Both the position numbers and the translations under genes were made by a program. Positions 1-9,598 of a stretch of DNA of 64,000 nt are shown here, piece after piece. This stretch comes from Rubripirellula reticaptiva (GTDB lineage: Bacteria; Planctomycetota; Planctomycetia; Pirellulales; Pirellulaceae): the NCBI RefSeq assembly GCF_007860175.1, contig NZ_SJPX01000006.1, positions 436,074-500,073 of the forward strand, read 5' to 3'. Each line of letters starts with the position of its first letter. The first letter of the stretch is position 1. The notes under the pieces are model-generated. The model was given only the letters and a program-made list of their open reading frames with translations, was not told the origin of the DNA and did not search any database.

Positions 1-3000
1 TCGAACCAACCGCTACGCTTCCCAGCGCCAAACCGCTCGCCTCGGCATAGTGTTGTGAGCTTCGGCGTGCGAACATGTCGATGTCGTCCACCATCAGCGT
101 CGATCCATCCGCGATCTCGGCCAGCACGTCGATGGTGTTTTCAACAAATGCAGTGCTTGCGTCCACGCCCAATAGCAAACCACCACTTGAGCCCTGTGCC
201 ATCGCTTTGGACGCGACAGCTTGGTTCAGGTCGGCCCGTTGCCGCAGTGTGCCCGCCTCGAATCGCTTCCCGTCGGAATCAAGCAAAGCGGTCACGGAGC
301 CGGACAGATTCACGCGGGCGGATGAAACCCCGACGGCGGCTCCGATTCCAATGTTGACCGACCACCCGGAAGCCCGCGCGAAGGCCGTCGGATTGGCGGT
401 CGCGATGATATCCACCTGACCCGCTGACACATCGCTGTGAACAATTTCCGCGGTGGCGTTGGGAGTGATGTTGCTGACCGCCACGGACCCACCAGCAGCC
501 AGGGAGAGGATCGCCAACGAGCCATTCCACGCGTGCGTTTCAGCATCGGAAATCGAGGTGTTGGTTGAGAGGACTTCTAAGGCGGAATCGGGAAGGTTCA
601 GGTCGCTCGACGTCACGGCTGCCCGCGTGGTCGACGCGATGACACTGTGACTTTCCGCGCCGCCTCCTGAGACTGAAAAAGAGGCAAACGATAACGCCAA
701 ACCTACAGCTCCTGCGTGAGCGTCCGCCTTTGAAGTTGCGTTTTCACTTGCAACCACGCTTAACGACTGACCGTCTGCCAATTCCGATAGCGACGTGTCG
801 CTAAGCGAGGCCGAAACGTTGTTTTGAATTTCGGTCACCGCTCGGGAGACGGCAATGGAAATCGCAGCCGCACCGCCGGCCCCCGCTGATGCGGTCAAGG
901 CCAACGAGTCAACCCGGGCAACCACGTCGCTCGTATCGTCTGCGCTGACAATCGCACGGTCGGCCGTGATACCGCGCACACCACCAACAGCGCGTTCGCC
1001 GTCGACAAACGCCGATACGTCACTGCGAAGTTCGTTGAATGCGCCACCACCCGCACCCGCACCGGCGACACCAATGTTGCCTAGTGCCCCGGCCATGGCA
1101 TCGGACTGTACAACAGCGTCGACGTCATCGTTGCTAGTTGAAAGAACGGAGAACACCGAACCGGCATCGATCCGGCTGTCACGAACAAACGCCTGGATTT
1201 CGGAACGATATTCCGGAGCGTCGTCAATCGGGTCCAATGACACAACTTTGTTCGTGGCGATCGAGATGCCGATGGCCGCCCCACCACCGATGTTGCCGCC
1301 TGCCAAAGAAGTCGCTTGTGACAAAATATCCGCTCGAACGGTAGCGTCTCGCCTCGCATCGACGGTGGCATCGCCGCCGGCGATGACGGTGCTGTTACTC
1401 ACGCGAGCCGCTGTCGATGCGGACAACCAATTCTCTGCGGCCGTCCCCGCACCCGAAACCGCGATTCCTGCGCCAGCGGCGATCCCGGCGGCATAAGATG
1501 CCGCAACCGCTTCGGCAACAAGATCGGTATCGCTGAACGCCTTCACCAACACGCTTTCGCGCGCGTTGATGAAGGTCGCAATGTCGTTTGCGTTTGTCAC
1601 CGCAGCTTCCACCGTGTTGCGGTTCTCGTTCTTAGCAATGGTGATTCCGATCGGAACCGTGACTCCGGCACCCCCAGCCCCCACCGCGCCGACGGTGGTT
1701 CCGAGTGTTCTGGCGGAGAGTGATGATTCGTCATTGGCTTTCACGCCAACGTTCGCTGATTCCACCTGACTCGATTCAATATGCGCAGTGATTGCCCTTT
1801 CCATGTCGTTATGTGTTCCCGACCCAGCACCCGCCAGTGCAACGCTAACGCCGGCGCCAACGGCCGCGCCGCCAGAGACGCTGTCTGCATAGGCCGTCAA
1901 ATTCGTAGAGTCCGTAGCGTTTACTTCTAAATCGCCACTGATCGTCAACGCCGAATCCGAGACGCTTGCGAACGTTTGCCCCCGCACCTCGTTGAAACTC
2001 AAACCGATGCCAAGCGAAACCCCGGCAGCGATTCCAGGATTTGAAGTCACGCCAATTCCGAAGCCGGTCGAATTGGCGATGACCGTGCTTTGGTTCTGAG
2101 CGGAGACAGTCAAGGCCGCCGCGTTGATGTCACTATTCATTACATCAGCGATCACATCTTGCTCTACCCAATTGCGTGCCGCCGCGCCGGCCCCTCCCAG
2201 CGATCCACCCGGTGTAGCACCACTGCGCAGCGACGCTGCGCCGGCCAGTGCATCGCTTTGAATCGTCGTTCCCGTCAGTGCGATCGCCTGGACATCACCT
2301 GCTGTGCTCGAACCATTGTGAATCCGACTGTTGTCCAATCGAGCCAACACGTCGGAGTCGACGTCGTTGATCCCGACACTAACGCCAAACGATAGTGCGA
2401 CTTTACTACCAATGCCTGCCGAGACGGCCAAGCCACCAGCGTCTGCTTTGACCGAAGCGGATTCGACTGCCTTCACTTGCGCGTCGCCGATGGCCTTGAT
2501 CTCGCTGTCACGAATCATGGCAACCGTATTCAGATCGACATCATTGACGACGACCGCTCCCGCGGCGGCAAGATTCAACTTTGCATTGGTTGCCAATTGC
2601 AAGGCAAACGATCCGCCGATCACCATCGCGTTGACTTGCAACGAAGCATCCGAGTCTTCATCACCCGCATGCACGGAAATCGACTCAGCAGTCACATTTT
2701 GATGGTCAACGAGGGCTTGGACATCGGATGACACCGTGTTGATGGCAACGGGAACAGTTAACGCGATCGCGCCAATCGATCGTCCGCCATTGGCTTTGCG
2801 AGTCGTCGCTCCGCCTTTTCCGTTCTCCGGTTCCGCTTCACCGATACCCTGCAATGCACCCGAGATCGTGAGCGCAGAAACCTCACCCGCAGCGATTGCA
2901 TGGACAGACACATCGTCGGTTACTTGGATGGTCGCGTCCAATGGTGCAGTGAGTGCCTCTTGGTCGATGCCGTTCTCACGTCCGATGAACGCCGCGACGT

Positions 3001-6000
3001 TTTGATCGACATAATTGACGGCAACCGAAGTTCCGACCCCAGCTTGTTTGCCCTTCAGGATCGCACCTGCATACGCCACTCGATCGACACGATCCAAGGC
3101 ATCGACGTTCAGCGATGCTGCCTCGATGATGGCACCATCGTTGATTGCGGCCGTAGTACTTGTCAAGAGATTGGAGTTGGCGATCGCGGCTGAAAACCCC
3201 AGCCGTGTTGATCCGGTTCCGGTTTGCACAAAAGCGAAGTTGTAAAAGTCCGACTCGGCGATGACATCGATCTCGCTCCACGCGTCGACGCGTGCGTTTT
3301 CTCCAATCGTGGCTGACGTGGTGTTGTCCGCTGACGTGATAAGCAGCGTCCCGCCTGCTGCATCTTTGCCTGACACCCCAAGCGGATTCACCAGATCGGT
3401 CAGAAAGTCGGTGAAGCTGGATTCCGTACGAAGTTGGTTTCGCTGGATCGCCTCGGCCAGTCCCGGCAAGCTGAGATTCAGTGATGCCATTTGGCCGGCC
3501 TCCAACAGGAAAGCGTCCAAGCCAGCATCGACCAGCACCGATTGCCCCATGCTTTCTTGATTCAGTGAGGCACCACTTTCGATCCGAGCGATCGAACGAT
3601 TCGTGTAGTCGGTCACGACCACACCGACCGCAAGCGACAGTGGACTCTTGCTGCCATCGGCCAGCGTTCGCGTCTGCACGTTCAGCAAGTTCGACAAGCC
3701 AAGCGTGCCATCGATCAATGCCTGGACCGTGGACATGCCGCCCGCGCCGACGGTCGAAGCAAAGTTGACCCCGTCGCCACGGTTGCCGACCAAGATCGGA
3801 TAACTGACGTTCGAGCGAACCGCGGTCTGCCCAGACGCGTTGGTACTTTCGCTGGCCATGATCGCGATCGCTTCGTTCTTGTAGACACCAACGCCGATCG
3901 ACGAAGCGTACTCTCGATCGTCGCTTTCTTCGTTTAGCGCGTTGCGAGTCGATTCGGCAACGGTCGACAGCCGAGCCCGTTGCACGATCTCGGCATCGAC
4001 TTCGATATCGCCCTGTGATCTCAGAACTGCTGTCTTGGTCACGGTCGCATGAACTTTGTGATCGAAGTACGCGACGGCGATGCTGCTCGCGACATCCACA
4101 CCTTCGTCAGAGTCCGCATCGGTTTCAGTCGACTGCTTCGCTGGGGCAATCGAGTTCGTGTTGAGCTTCGTGCGTAATTCGTCGATGAAACCATAGCCCG
4201 CAGCACCGATGGAATCGACTTGGCCCTGAACGGCTCCCGAGATCACAGCAGTCCACGGCTGTTTGCCGCTGGTCAAATTGACGCCCGCATCGACCCTATT
4301 GGTCGCGTCGAGCGATGCGTTGATCGAAATGCCCGCCGGGTCTGCTCGTAGGAATGAGGCATCTCCACTGCCGGTGACCAGGTCAACGACCTGAGCTTGC
4401 AGCGCCCCCGCTTTGGACGTTGCCAAACGAATCCGATCCGGATCGTGCGAGTCGACGACCACGTAGTAACCGGTACGCGTTTGCAGACCGCGAATCGGCG
4501 CGTCTGGCAACATGATCTCACCAAGCAACTCGCTTTCAATAGTGATACTGCGATTGGGATCGGTGTCGTAGAAAACGAGATCACCGGTCACGAATCCATG
4601 TCCAGGTGACAGTTCGATTGAATCACTGTGCCGATCCACCACGCCATCACTAGCAGGAACGAAGTTTACGCCCGGCTCTTCATAATAGAATCCGTGGTTC
4701 TCCGTATGACTTGGAGTGATGAAATCGATGAATGCCGAATCACCCGGAAGCCGCAGTTTGTATTGATCACCAACCGCCACCACTTCGTATTCCTGGTTCT
4801 GTGTTAGGCCCGTGATGCCTTCTAGCATCGGTTCCTCTTCATCGGCCTCGACATCCGGACTCTCCGGCCCCAGATAGATCACTCGCGCAATACCGCTCGG
4901 CAGCGACATGGTGATCAATCCGTCGCCGCTTCCCAACTCGCTTGCGATGGAGGTGGTTGCAACCGAAGCAACCATGGGACGACTGAGTGAATGCACGCTA
5001 TCGGCGGGAACCTGCCTCGCGTCGATCGAAAGGCTGCTCGCTTGGATCAAGCGAACTCTTTGATCGACGGTCCCATCCAGATTGTCGATGGGATCGGACA
5101 CGCCATGAACGAGATACGTGACGCCGTCAATGAGCCCAAAACTGCTTGCTGCATCGGCCGTATACGTCAGTTGTTCACCGACTTTCAGCGGGCGTTCGAT
5201 CGGCGACGTTAACGTTAGTTCATCAGTGCTTGCATTCACAATCGCGGCGTCCAACGAAAGAATGTGGTCGCCGCTTTCCGAGTTGCTGGTGATCGCACCA
5301 GCGACTTCGGCGGTTACTCTCGCGTTGTCCACACCTACGACGGCTGAAAAGCCCAGCGTCCCATCGTCAAAGACAGCCGCCGTCGACTTCACTTGGTTGA
5401 CGACTTCTGCATGAGCGTCGATCGTGACGTCCGCAGCCACGATCTCAACCGACGAGTCCACCGTGATCACCGAAGTCTCATCCGTGAGCGCGAGTGCCAT
5501 GTTGAAGGCTGTCTTGACGCGATTGGATGGTGTCGCGCGCGAGTTTGCTTCGGTTCGTGAAGTAACTTCAGCGGTGCTAGTGGCATCGGTAAAGATGTTG
5601 ACCGCTCCACCAGCGTGAACCATTGATCCCGACATCAACTCGATGGTCGCCGACGAATCCGAATGACTAAATCCGACGGACACCAATACGGAAGCGTCAT
5701 TTGCATTGATCGCAAGTGCATTGAACGAAGCATCGGCTACTGCTTGAGCATCGATCGTGACGTCACCCGAACTCACGATCAAAGTGTTGTCGACTAAAAT
5801 GTGCGCGGTTGCGGCATGCACCTTCGCTTGTCCCGACAACGGGCTAATGGAGCTGATGCCGACTTGCGGAATCGATTGCAGCTGATTCAAGAGTTCCCCT
5901 GCAATCACGTCTTGATAGCCGGCCAGTTCGTCCCATCGGGAGTTTGTGCTACCGTCCGCGGTGATCAGAACTTCGCTGCCCGAAATCATCGAACCCCGCA

Positions 6001-6469
6001 TTACGATCGATGCATCACTATTGGCAACCGTCGCCGGAGAACTTCCTTCGCTGAAGAGATAGTCAACGAGGTCTGGACGGTCCGCGGCGCTAAAGGCAAT
6101 CAAGCTGTCGGACATCAAACGTGCCCCATCGATCACGATCGAAGCCGCCAAGACCTCAAGTCGTTTGCTGCCCAGATCGATATCGGAATCCACTAGCAGC
6201 GAGCCGGCACGAATGTCGATCAGCTCTTCAATTTCATAAATCGGAGTTCGCTGAATTTCCTGTGGGATTTGCCCAGCGACGACATCTGTCGCAACGACGA
6301 TTTCATCGTTGTCTCGCCAAAGCTCCAGCGCCAAATCGGGCCGATTGACGACGAAATCGGCCGCCAGCAACCGCCTTTTTTCAAGCGTCTCGAATTGCCT
6401 CAGAGTTCGCCTGCGACGCCCAGGAGTGCGGAGTTTCGAGATTCTCGCTCGTTCTTGACGATTCAACAT
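1..6469 (-). CDS. Giant beta-repeat surface-type protein with LEPR-XLL-like N-terminus (C-terminus outside window)
   Basis: I read this frame codon by codon on the minus strand from an ATG at 6467-6469 to the left edge and found no stop: at least 2156 residues, 3' end missing. Residues about 26-39 read FETLEKRRLLAADF, a variant of the LEPR-XLL motif near the start of many giant planctomycete proteins, in a basic leader (RTPGRRRRTLRQ). The rest is low-complexity Ala/Val/Ser/Asp/Gly sequence built of irregular blocks of very roughly 60-90 residues alternating short valine-rich strands (VDA, SVxA) with glycine turns of the type GxGVAVxxN, as in filamentous beta-helix or adhesin-like repeat proteins. 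A less repetitive insert (about 4300-5000) contains longer non-repetitive strands (for example HGFVTGDLVFYDTD). Location outside the cytoplasm and a role in adhesion or envelope are inference; no signal peptidase site or enzymatic domain was recognised. The plus-strand open frames here are antisense shadows. Confidence 0.85.
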   Translation of the reverse strand, partial: MLNRQERARISKLRTPGRRRRTLRQFETLEKRRLLAADFVVNRPDLALELWRDNDEIVVATDVVAGQIPQEIQRTPIYEIEELIDIRAGSLLVDSDIDLGSKRLEVLAASIVIDGARLMSDSLIAFSAADRPDLVDYLFSEGSSPATVANSDASIVMRGSMISGSEVLITADGSTNSRWDELAGYQDVIAGELLNQLQSIPQVGISSISPLSGQAKVHAATAHILVDNTLIVSSGDVTIDAQAVADASFNALAINANDASVLVSVGFSHSDSSATIELMSGSMVHAGGAVNIFTDATSTAEVTSRTEANSRATPSNRVKTAFNMALALTDETSVITVDSSVEIVAADVTIDAHAEVVNQVKSTAAVFDDGTLGFSAVVGVDNARVTAEVAGAITSNSESGDHILSLDAAIVNASTDELTLTSPIERPLKVGEQLTYTADAASSFGLIDGVTYLVHGVSDPIDNLDGTVDQRVRLIQASSLSIDARQVPADSVHSLSRPMVASVATTSIASELGSGDGLITMSLPSGIARVIYLGPESPDVEADEEEPMLEGITGLTQNQEYEVVAVGDQYKLRLPGDSAFIDFITPSHTENHGFYYEEPGVNFVPASDGVVDRHSDSIELSPGHGFVTGDLVFYDTDPNRSITIESELLGEIMLPDAPIRGLQTRTGYYVVVDSHDPDRIRLATSKAGALQAQVVDLVTGSGDASFLRADPAGISINASLDATNRVDAGVNLTSGKQPWTAVISGAVQGQVDSIGAAGYGFIDELRTKLNTNSIAPAKQSTETDADSDEGVDVASSIAVAYFDHKVHATVTKTAVLRSQGDIEVDAEIVQRARLSTVAESTRNALNEESDDREYASSIGVGVYKNEAIAIMASESTNASGQTAVRSNVSYPILVGNRGDGVNFASTVGAGGMSTVQALIDGTLGLSNLLNVQTRTLADGSKSPLSLAVGVVVTDYTNRSIARIESGASLNQESMGQSVLVDAGLDAFLLEAGQMASLNLSLPGLAEAIQRNQLRTESSFTDFLTDLVNPLGVSGKDAAGGTLLITSADNTTSATIGENARVDAWSEIDVIAESDFYNFAFVQTGTGSTRLGFSAAIANSNLLTSTTAAINDGAIIEAASLNVDALDRVDRVAYAGAILKGKQAGVGTSVAVNYVDQNVAAFIGRENGIDQEALTAPLDATIQVTDDVSVHAIAAGEVSALTISGALQGIGEAEPENGKGGATTRKANGGRSIGAIALTVPVAINTVSSDVQALVDHQNVTAESISVHAGDEDSDASLQVNAMVIGGSFALQLATNAKLNLAAAGAVVVNDVDLNTVAMIRDSEIKAIGDAQVKAVESASVKADAGGLAVSAGIGSKVALSFGVSVGINDVDSDVLARLDNSRIHNGSSTAGDVQAIALTGTTIQSDALAGAASLRSGATPGGSLGGAGAAARNWVEQDVIADVMNSDINAAALTVSAQNQSTVIANSTGFGIGVTSNPGIAAGVSLGIGLSFNEVRGQTFASVSDSALTISGDLEVNATDSTNLTAYADSVSGGAAVGAGVSVALAGAGSGTHNDMERAITAHIESSQVESANVGVKANDESSLSARTLGTTVGAVGAGGAGVTVPIGITIAKNENRNTVEAAVTNANDIATFINARESVLVKAFSDTDLVAEAVAASYAAGIAAGAGIAVSGAGTAAENWLSASTAARVSNSTVIAGGDATVDARRDATVRADILSQATSLAGGNIGGGAAIGISIATNKVVSLDPIDDAPEYRSEIQAFVRDSRIDAGSVFSVLSTSNDDVDAVVQSDAMAGALGNIGVAGAGAGGGAFNELRSDVSAFVDGERAVGGVRGITADRAIVSADDTSDVVARVDSLALTASAGAGGAAAISIAVSRAVTEIQNNVSASLSDTSLSELADGQSLSVVASENATSKADAHAGAVGLALSFASFSVSGGGAESHSVIASTTRAAVTSSDLNLPDSALEVLSTNTSISDAETHAWNGSLAILSLAAGGSVAVSNITPNATAEIVHSDVSAGQVDIIATANPTAFARASGWSVNIGIGAAVGVSSARVNLSGSVTALLDSDGKRFEAGTLRQRADLNQAVASKAMAQGSSGGLLLGVDASTAFVENTIDVLAEIADGSTLMVDDIDMFARRSSQHYAEASGLALGSVAVGS

Positions 6470-7371
6470 CGATCTGGCTGGAAATGGGACGCGGATCAAG
6501 GCCTCGAGCAACGAGGCTCTACCCACCGTGTGACATTCGCACTTTCCAACCCGCCAACAAAATAAAAGATATTTTTGTTCCCGCCCATTTCGTGTCGCTT
6601 CGCCACCTTGGTTTCGACGGAACGACAGTGACATGGCTCAGTCACTCCGAGTCCATGTGTCCTACAGCAACGTTCTTCCACGAAACGCAATTTGTTCCCG
6701 ACGAATTCGACGTTTCAGGACCATTAGCGCGGGTAGCACTTGTTCCTGGCGGGCGACAATTTCGATAGCTCCTTTCCAAACCCGCGGAAGCCGAACCCGT
6801 TTCAAAAGCTCTCTTCGCACAGTTTATCCACTTTGGAACACTGACTGCCCTCACGCAAAAACGTCGTCAATGCCAGGCGAAAACAGCCCTCTACTGAATG
6901 GTTGCACACTACGCGATACGGCGATTTCATGGCTCAATATCGAGGCCGGCATTCTCACGATTTCAGCAGAACGCTGACTTGTGCAAAAGGAAGTCAATCG
7001 GAGATTCATTCACACGATCGCGACACTGACGGCTCGGAGACTTCTTGCCAATGCATTTGATGGCGTTGTTTTCCGGGTGTCTCCCAAATTTTGGTGAGTT
7101 GGTTGTATAGAAAGAACTCGCGACTTCGTAGAGATAATAAGACGTACAAAAGCTGATCTTTCGCGATTGCGGTCAGCTTATGGTTCATCGAGTCCTTTGT
7201 CTCGACCAGAATCAGGCAAGTGCGAGCATCGAGAGCAGACGGAGACGGAGACGGGACTTAATCGCGGCGAAGCTGTCTGTACACAAGGTGTCGAACGAAA
7301 TCTTGGTTTCGATCTCAGTGTCCAAAGATCGGACAAGATGGACGGCTGAGTCAATTTAGATCAACGGTGAG
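6470..7371. other. Intergenic spacer, no gene recognised
   Basis: About 900 bases separate the giant gene, transcribed leftward, from the decayed sigma-factor gene, transcribed rightward. Short open frames on both strands show no recognisable protein features. An A/T-rich patch near 6557-6582 could hold the promoter of the giant gene, but I cannot define one. Confidence 0.5.
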
Positions 7372-7887
7372 ATGTTAGACGCAAAAGAAATCACGACGTG
7401 CATGTTGCGAGAACGGGTCGGGCTGACCGCGTTCATTTATACGGTGACAAGAAATTAACATCTTGCCGAGGACGTGTACCAAGAAACCTGCATCAAAGCG
7501 CTGGAACAGGCGGGGGCTGTCGAATCCAAACAACACCTGCTGCGGTGGTTTCACAAGGTGGCCCGAAATCGAGCCATCGACATTCTGCGAGCGCGTGGTG
7601 AGAACGTGATGCAACTCTCGGATCAGACTTTGGCGATCTTGGAAGAGGATTGGGACTCGCGAGAGAATTCTCGCCGTGCTGATCTGATTGATGCGCTATC
7701 TCGCTGTCTGGACGTGTTGACTCCTCGAAGTCGCGAAATGATGTCGCTGCGATACTTTCAAGATCGATCGGGGGTCGAGATTGCCGGGATGACCGGTACG
7801 AAAGTGACCTCTGTCTACCAGACCATCGCGCGTGTCCATAAAGCATTGGCTGAGTGCCTGCGAGAACAACCGGAGTACCAATCTTGA
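7372..7887 (+). pseudogene. ECF RNA polymerase sigma factor with in-frame nonsense codon
   Basis: The frame from ATG 7372 reads MLDAKEITTCMLRERVGL, then region-2-like FIYTVTRN, then a TAA at 7456-7458, and continues HLAEDVYQETCIKAL in the same frame. The remainder has region 2.4 (WFHKVARNRAIDILR) and region 4 (LTPRSREMMSLRYFQDRSGVEIA). Full length without the stop would be 171 residues, normal for the Rhodopirellula/Verrucomicrobium family of ECF sigma factors. A GTG at 7474 could restart translation but would lose most of region 2, so the gene is most likely inactive. The TGA overlaps the ATG of the FecR-like gene (TGATG), showing the two were translationally coupled. A sequencing error at one base is the alternative. 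Confidence 0.8.
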
Positions 7888-9265
7888 TGGATGATCAGTC
7901 GTATCAGCGATGGCTCGAACAAATCGCCGCTTATCAAGATGGTTCGCTTAGCAATGAACAACTGCGGGAGTTTGATCAAGCACTTCAAGCGGATGAGCAG
8001 AAACGTGCCATTTTTATCTCAGTGCATGAACCGACGATTGGAGTGATGGAGGTGCTGCGAGCACGGTTCGTGGCGAGCGAGGAAAGCAGTGCTACTGGAT
8101 CGGGATTGGTTCCTGGTGTTTCGTTTTCGCCTCGCCGCTCGACGCTCCTACTTGCAAGCGGAATCGTACTTTTTCTCTTGATAGGCTTCTTTTGGTGGGC
8201 CATTCACGACGACGCGTTTTCGGGGCAGGTGGCTGAAGTCACTTACGAAAAACAAGCTGTTTGGCAAACGGCTTCTAGCGACAAGTCCATTCGCGAGTTG
8301 ACTTATCTGCAGCCAGCCACCAACTACATGCTCCGTTCAGGCATCACTCGAATCAAGATGAGCGATGGTGCAGTTGTTTCCATGACCGGTCCGGCAGCCT
8401 TCACTTTGGTCAACGGTCATGAAAACAGCTCGACTCCGGAAAAATGGCCGTGCGATTGCCGAATGAACAAAGCGCTCTGACGGTCCAAGTCAGTGACTTC
8501 GAATTGCGTGACTTGGGCACGTCCTTTGGTGTGACCGCCGCTCCCGAGGGTCGCGTCGATTTCGCGGTACTCGACGGCAAGGTCGCGGTCACGAAACGTT
8601 CGGAGTCGCCGCGACCGCAGGAGCAGATTTTTGTCGAAGGCGAGGCCTTTTCAGCGTCAGCCGAAAACTCTGTTCGCAACAAAATGCCCTTCGAGCCTGA
8701 ACGGTATCAGGACATCTGGCCTCTTACCGTTGGAATCAACGAACTGTCGAACGTCATTGATTTCGTCGTCCCTGGTGCCACGAATCCACTTGGCGATTTG
8801 ACAGATGATCACAAACTCTTCTTGATTCCAGAACAGCTGAATTGCCGGCTCGACCGCCCTGTCGAACTGTCTCTCATCCGGCCAGGACAGACTTGGCCTC
8901 AAGCGTCCGTGTCGCCGGTAAAGCTACCTTCCCGAGAGAACATCCGTAGCTACCTGCTGGTATACCAGCCGCAAAGCAGTCGCTTTGGGAAACGAATTTC
9001 ATTGAGCGGCAGTGTGGAGTTCGAGCGACCGATTCTCGGTGTCGCGGCAACTCGATCACAGCTTGAGTCCACCGATGAACCATTCGGCCTGAAGACGATC
9101 GACAATGGAAAGCTGGCCTACCGGTATTTGGAAGAGCGGGATTCGGAGCGAGGCGAACTGCCTGCCGACACGATCTCGATTGACCCGAGCGGCCATCGAC
9201 TCTTCTTTCATCTCAGCGTTGGTGCCGGCAAAGACCACTTGCGAGTGCTGGTGCAAGGCGACTGA
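7887..9265 (+). pseudogene. FecR-like membrane regulator, frameshifted
   Basis: Two adjacent frames together make one FecR-type protein. The 5' part (ATG 7887, ending 8480) has a cytoplasmic N-terminus (MDDQSYQRWLEQIAAYQDG), a transmembrane helix (LLLASGIVLFLLIGFFWW, about residues 91-108) and the start of the FecR domain, ending in the out-of-frame tail STPEKWPCDC. The family sequence resumes one frame back as SGKMAVRLPNE ... FELRDLGTSFGV and runs to TGA 9263-9265. The -1 frame is closed by TGA 8420-8422, so the shift lies between 8423 and 8480; loss of one A in the A-run at 8422-8425 would explain it. Family role: membrane partner of the cognate ECF sigma factor. Given the stop codon in the sigma gene just before it, decay is the simplest reading. 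Confidence 0.8.
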
Positions 9266-9328
9266 GCGACACTTTTGCTGCACTCACGAAATTATCTCCA
9301 ACTCCCCCATCATACGAATCATTTCCGC

Positions 9329-9598
9329 ATGAGATCACCTTGTTTTATCCTGGTCGCCGTTTTGACGGTCGTTCCCTCGCTGGCTCAAGCGGAACGCCCC
9401 AACATCGTCCTGATCATGGCTGACGACATGGGCTATTCGGATGTCGGGTGCTACGGCGGTGAAATCAGCACCCCGCACATTGATGCGCTGGCCGATGGCG
9501 GGTTGCGGTTCACTCAGTTCTACAACACAGGCCGCTGTTGTCCGACTCGTGCGTCGTTGATGACGGGACTCTACCCACGGCCATCGCATCAAATTTAG
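9329..9598 (+). pseudogene. Sulfatase, N-terminal fragment cut by an insertion sequence
   Basis: ATG at 9329 opens a signal peptide (FILVAVLTVVPSLAQA) followed by RPNIVLIMADDMGYSDVG, the N-terminal metal-binding Asp pair of type I sulfatases, and the CCPTRASLMTG segment with the C-x-P-x-R site where the Cys becomes formylglycine. The family sequence ends at LYP (about 9575); the last residues and the TAG at 9596-9598 come from the insertion element. No remaining sulfatase sequence (normally 400-500 residues in total) is visible beyond the right end of the element, so the 3' part was deleted or moved. The fragment would be secreted but lacks most of the fold. It is the presumed target gene of the sigma/FecR pair upstream. 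Confidence 0.85.

Noticed and set aside
55-5618. Plus-strand open frames within the giant gene (for example 855-1496 and 2331-2702).
   Set aside because: They are antisense to the minus-strand giant protein frame, which is open over the whole stretch. Their Ala/Pro/Ser-rich products mirror its codon pattern.
8423-8480. Programmed -1 frameshift in the FecR-like gene instead of a mutation.
   Set aside because: No canonical X-XXY-YYZ slippery site with a following structure was found, and the neighbouring sigma and sulfatase genes are also broken, so decay is more likely.
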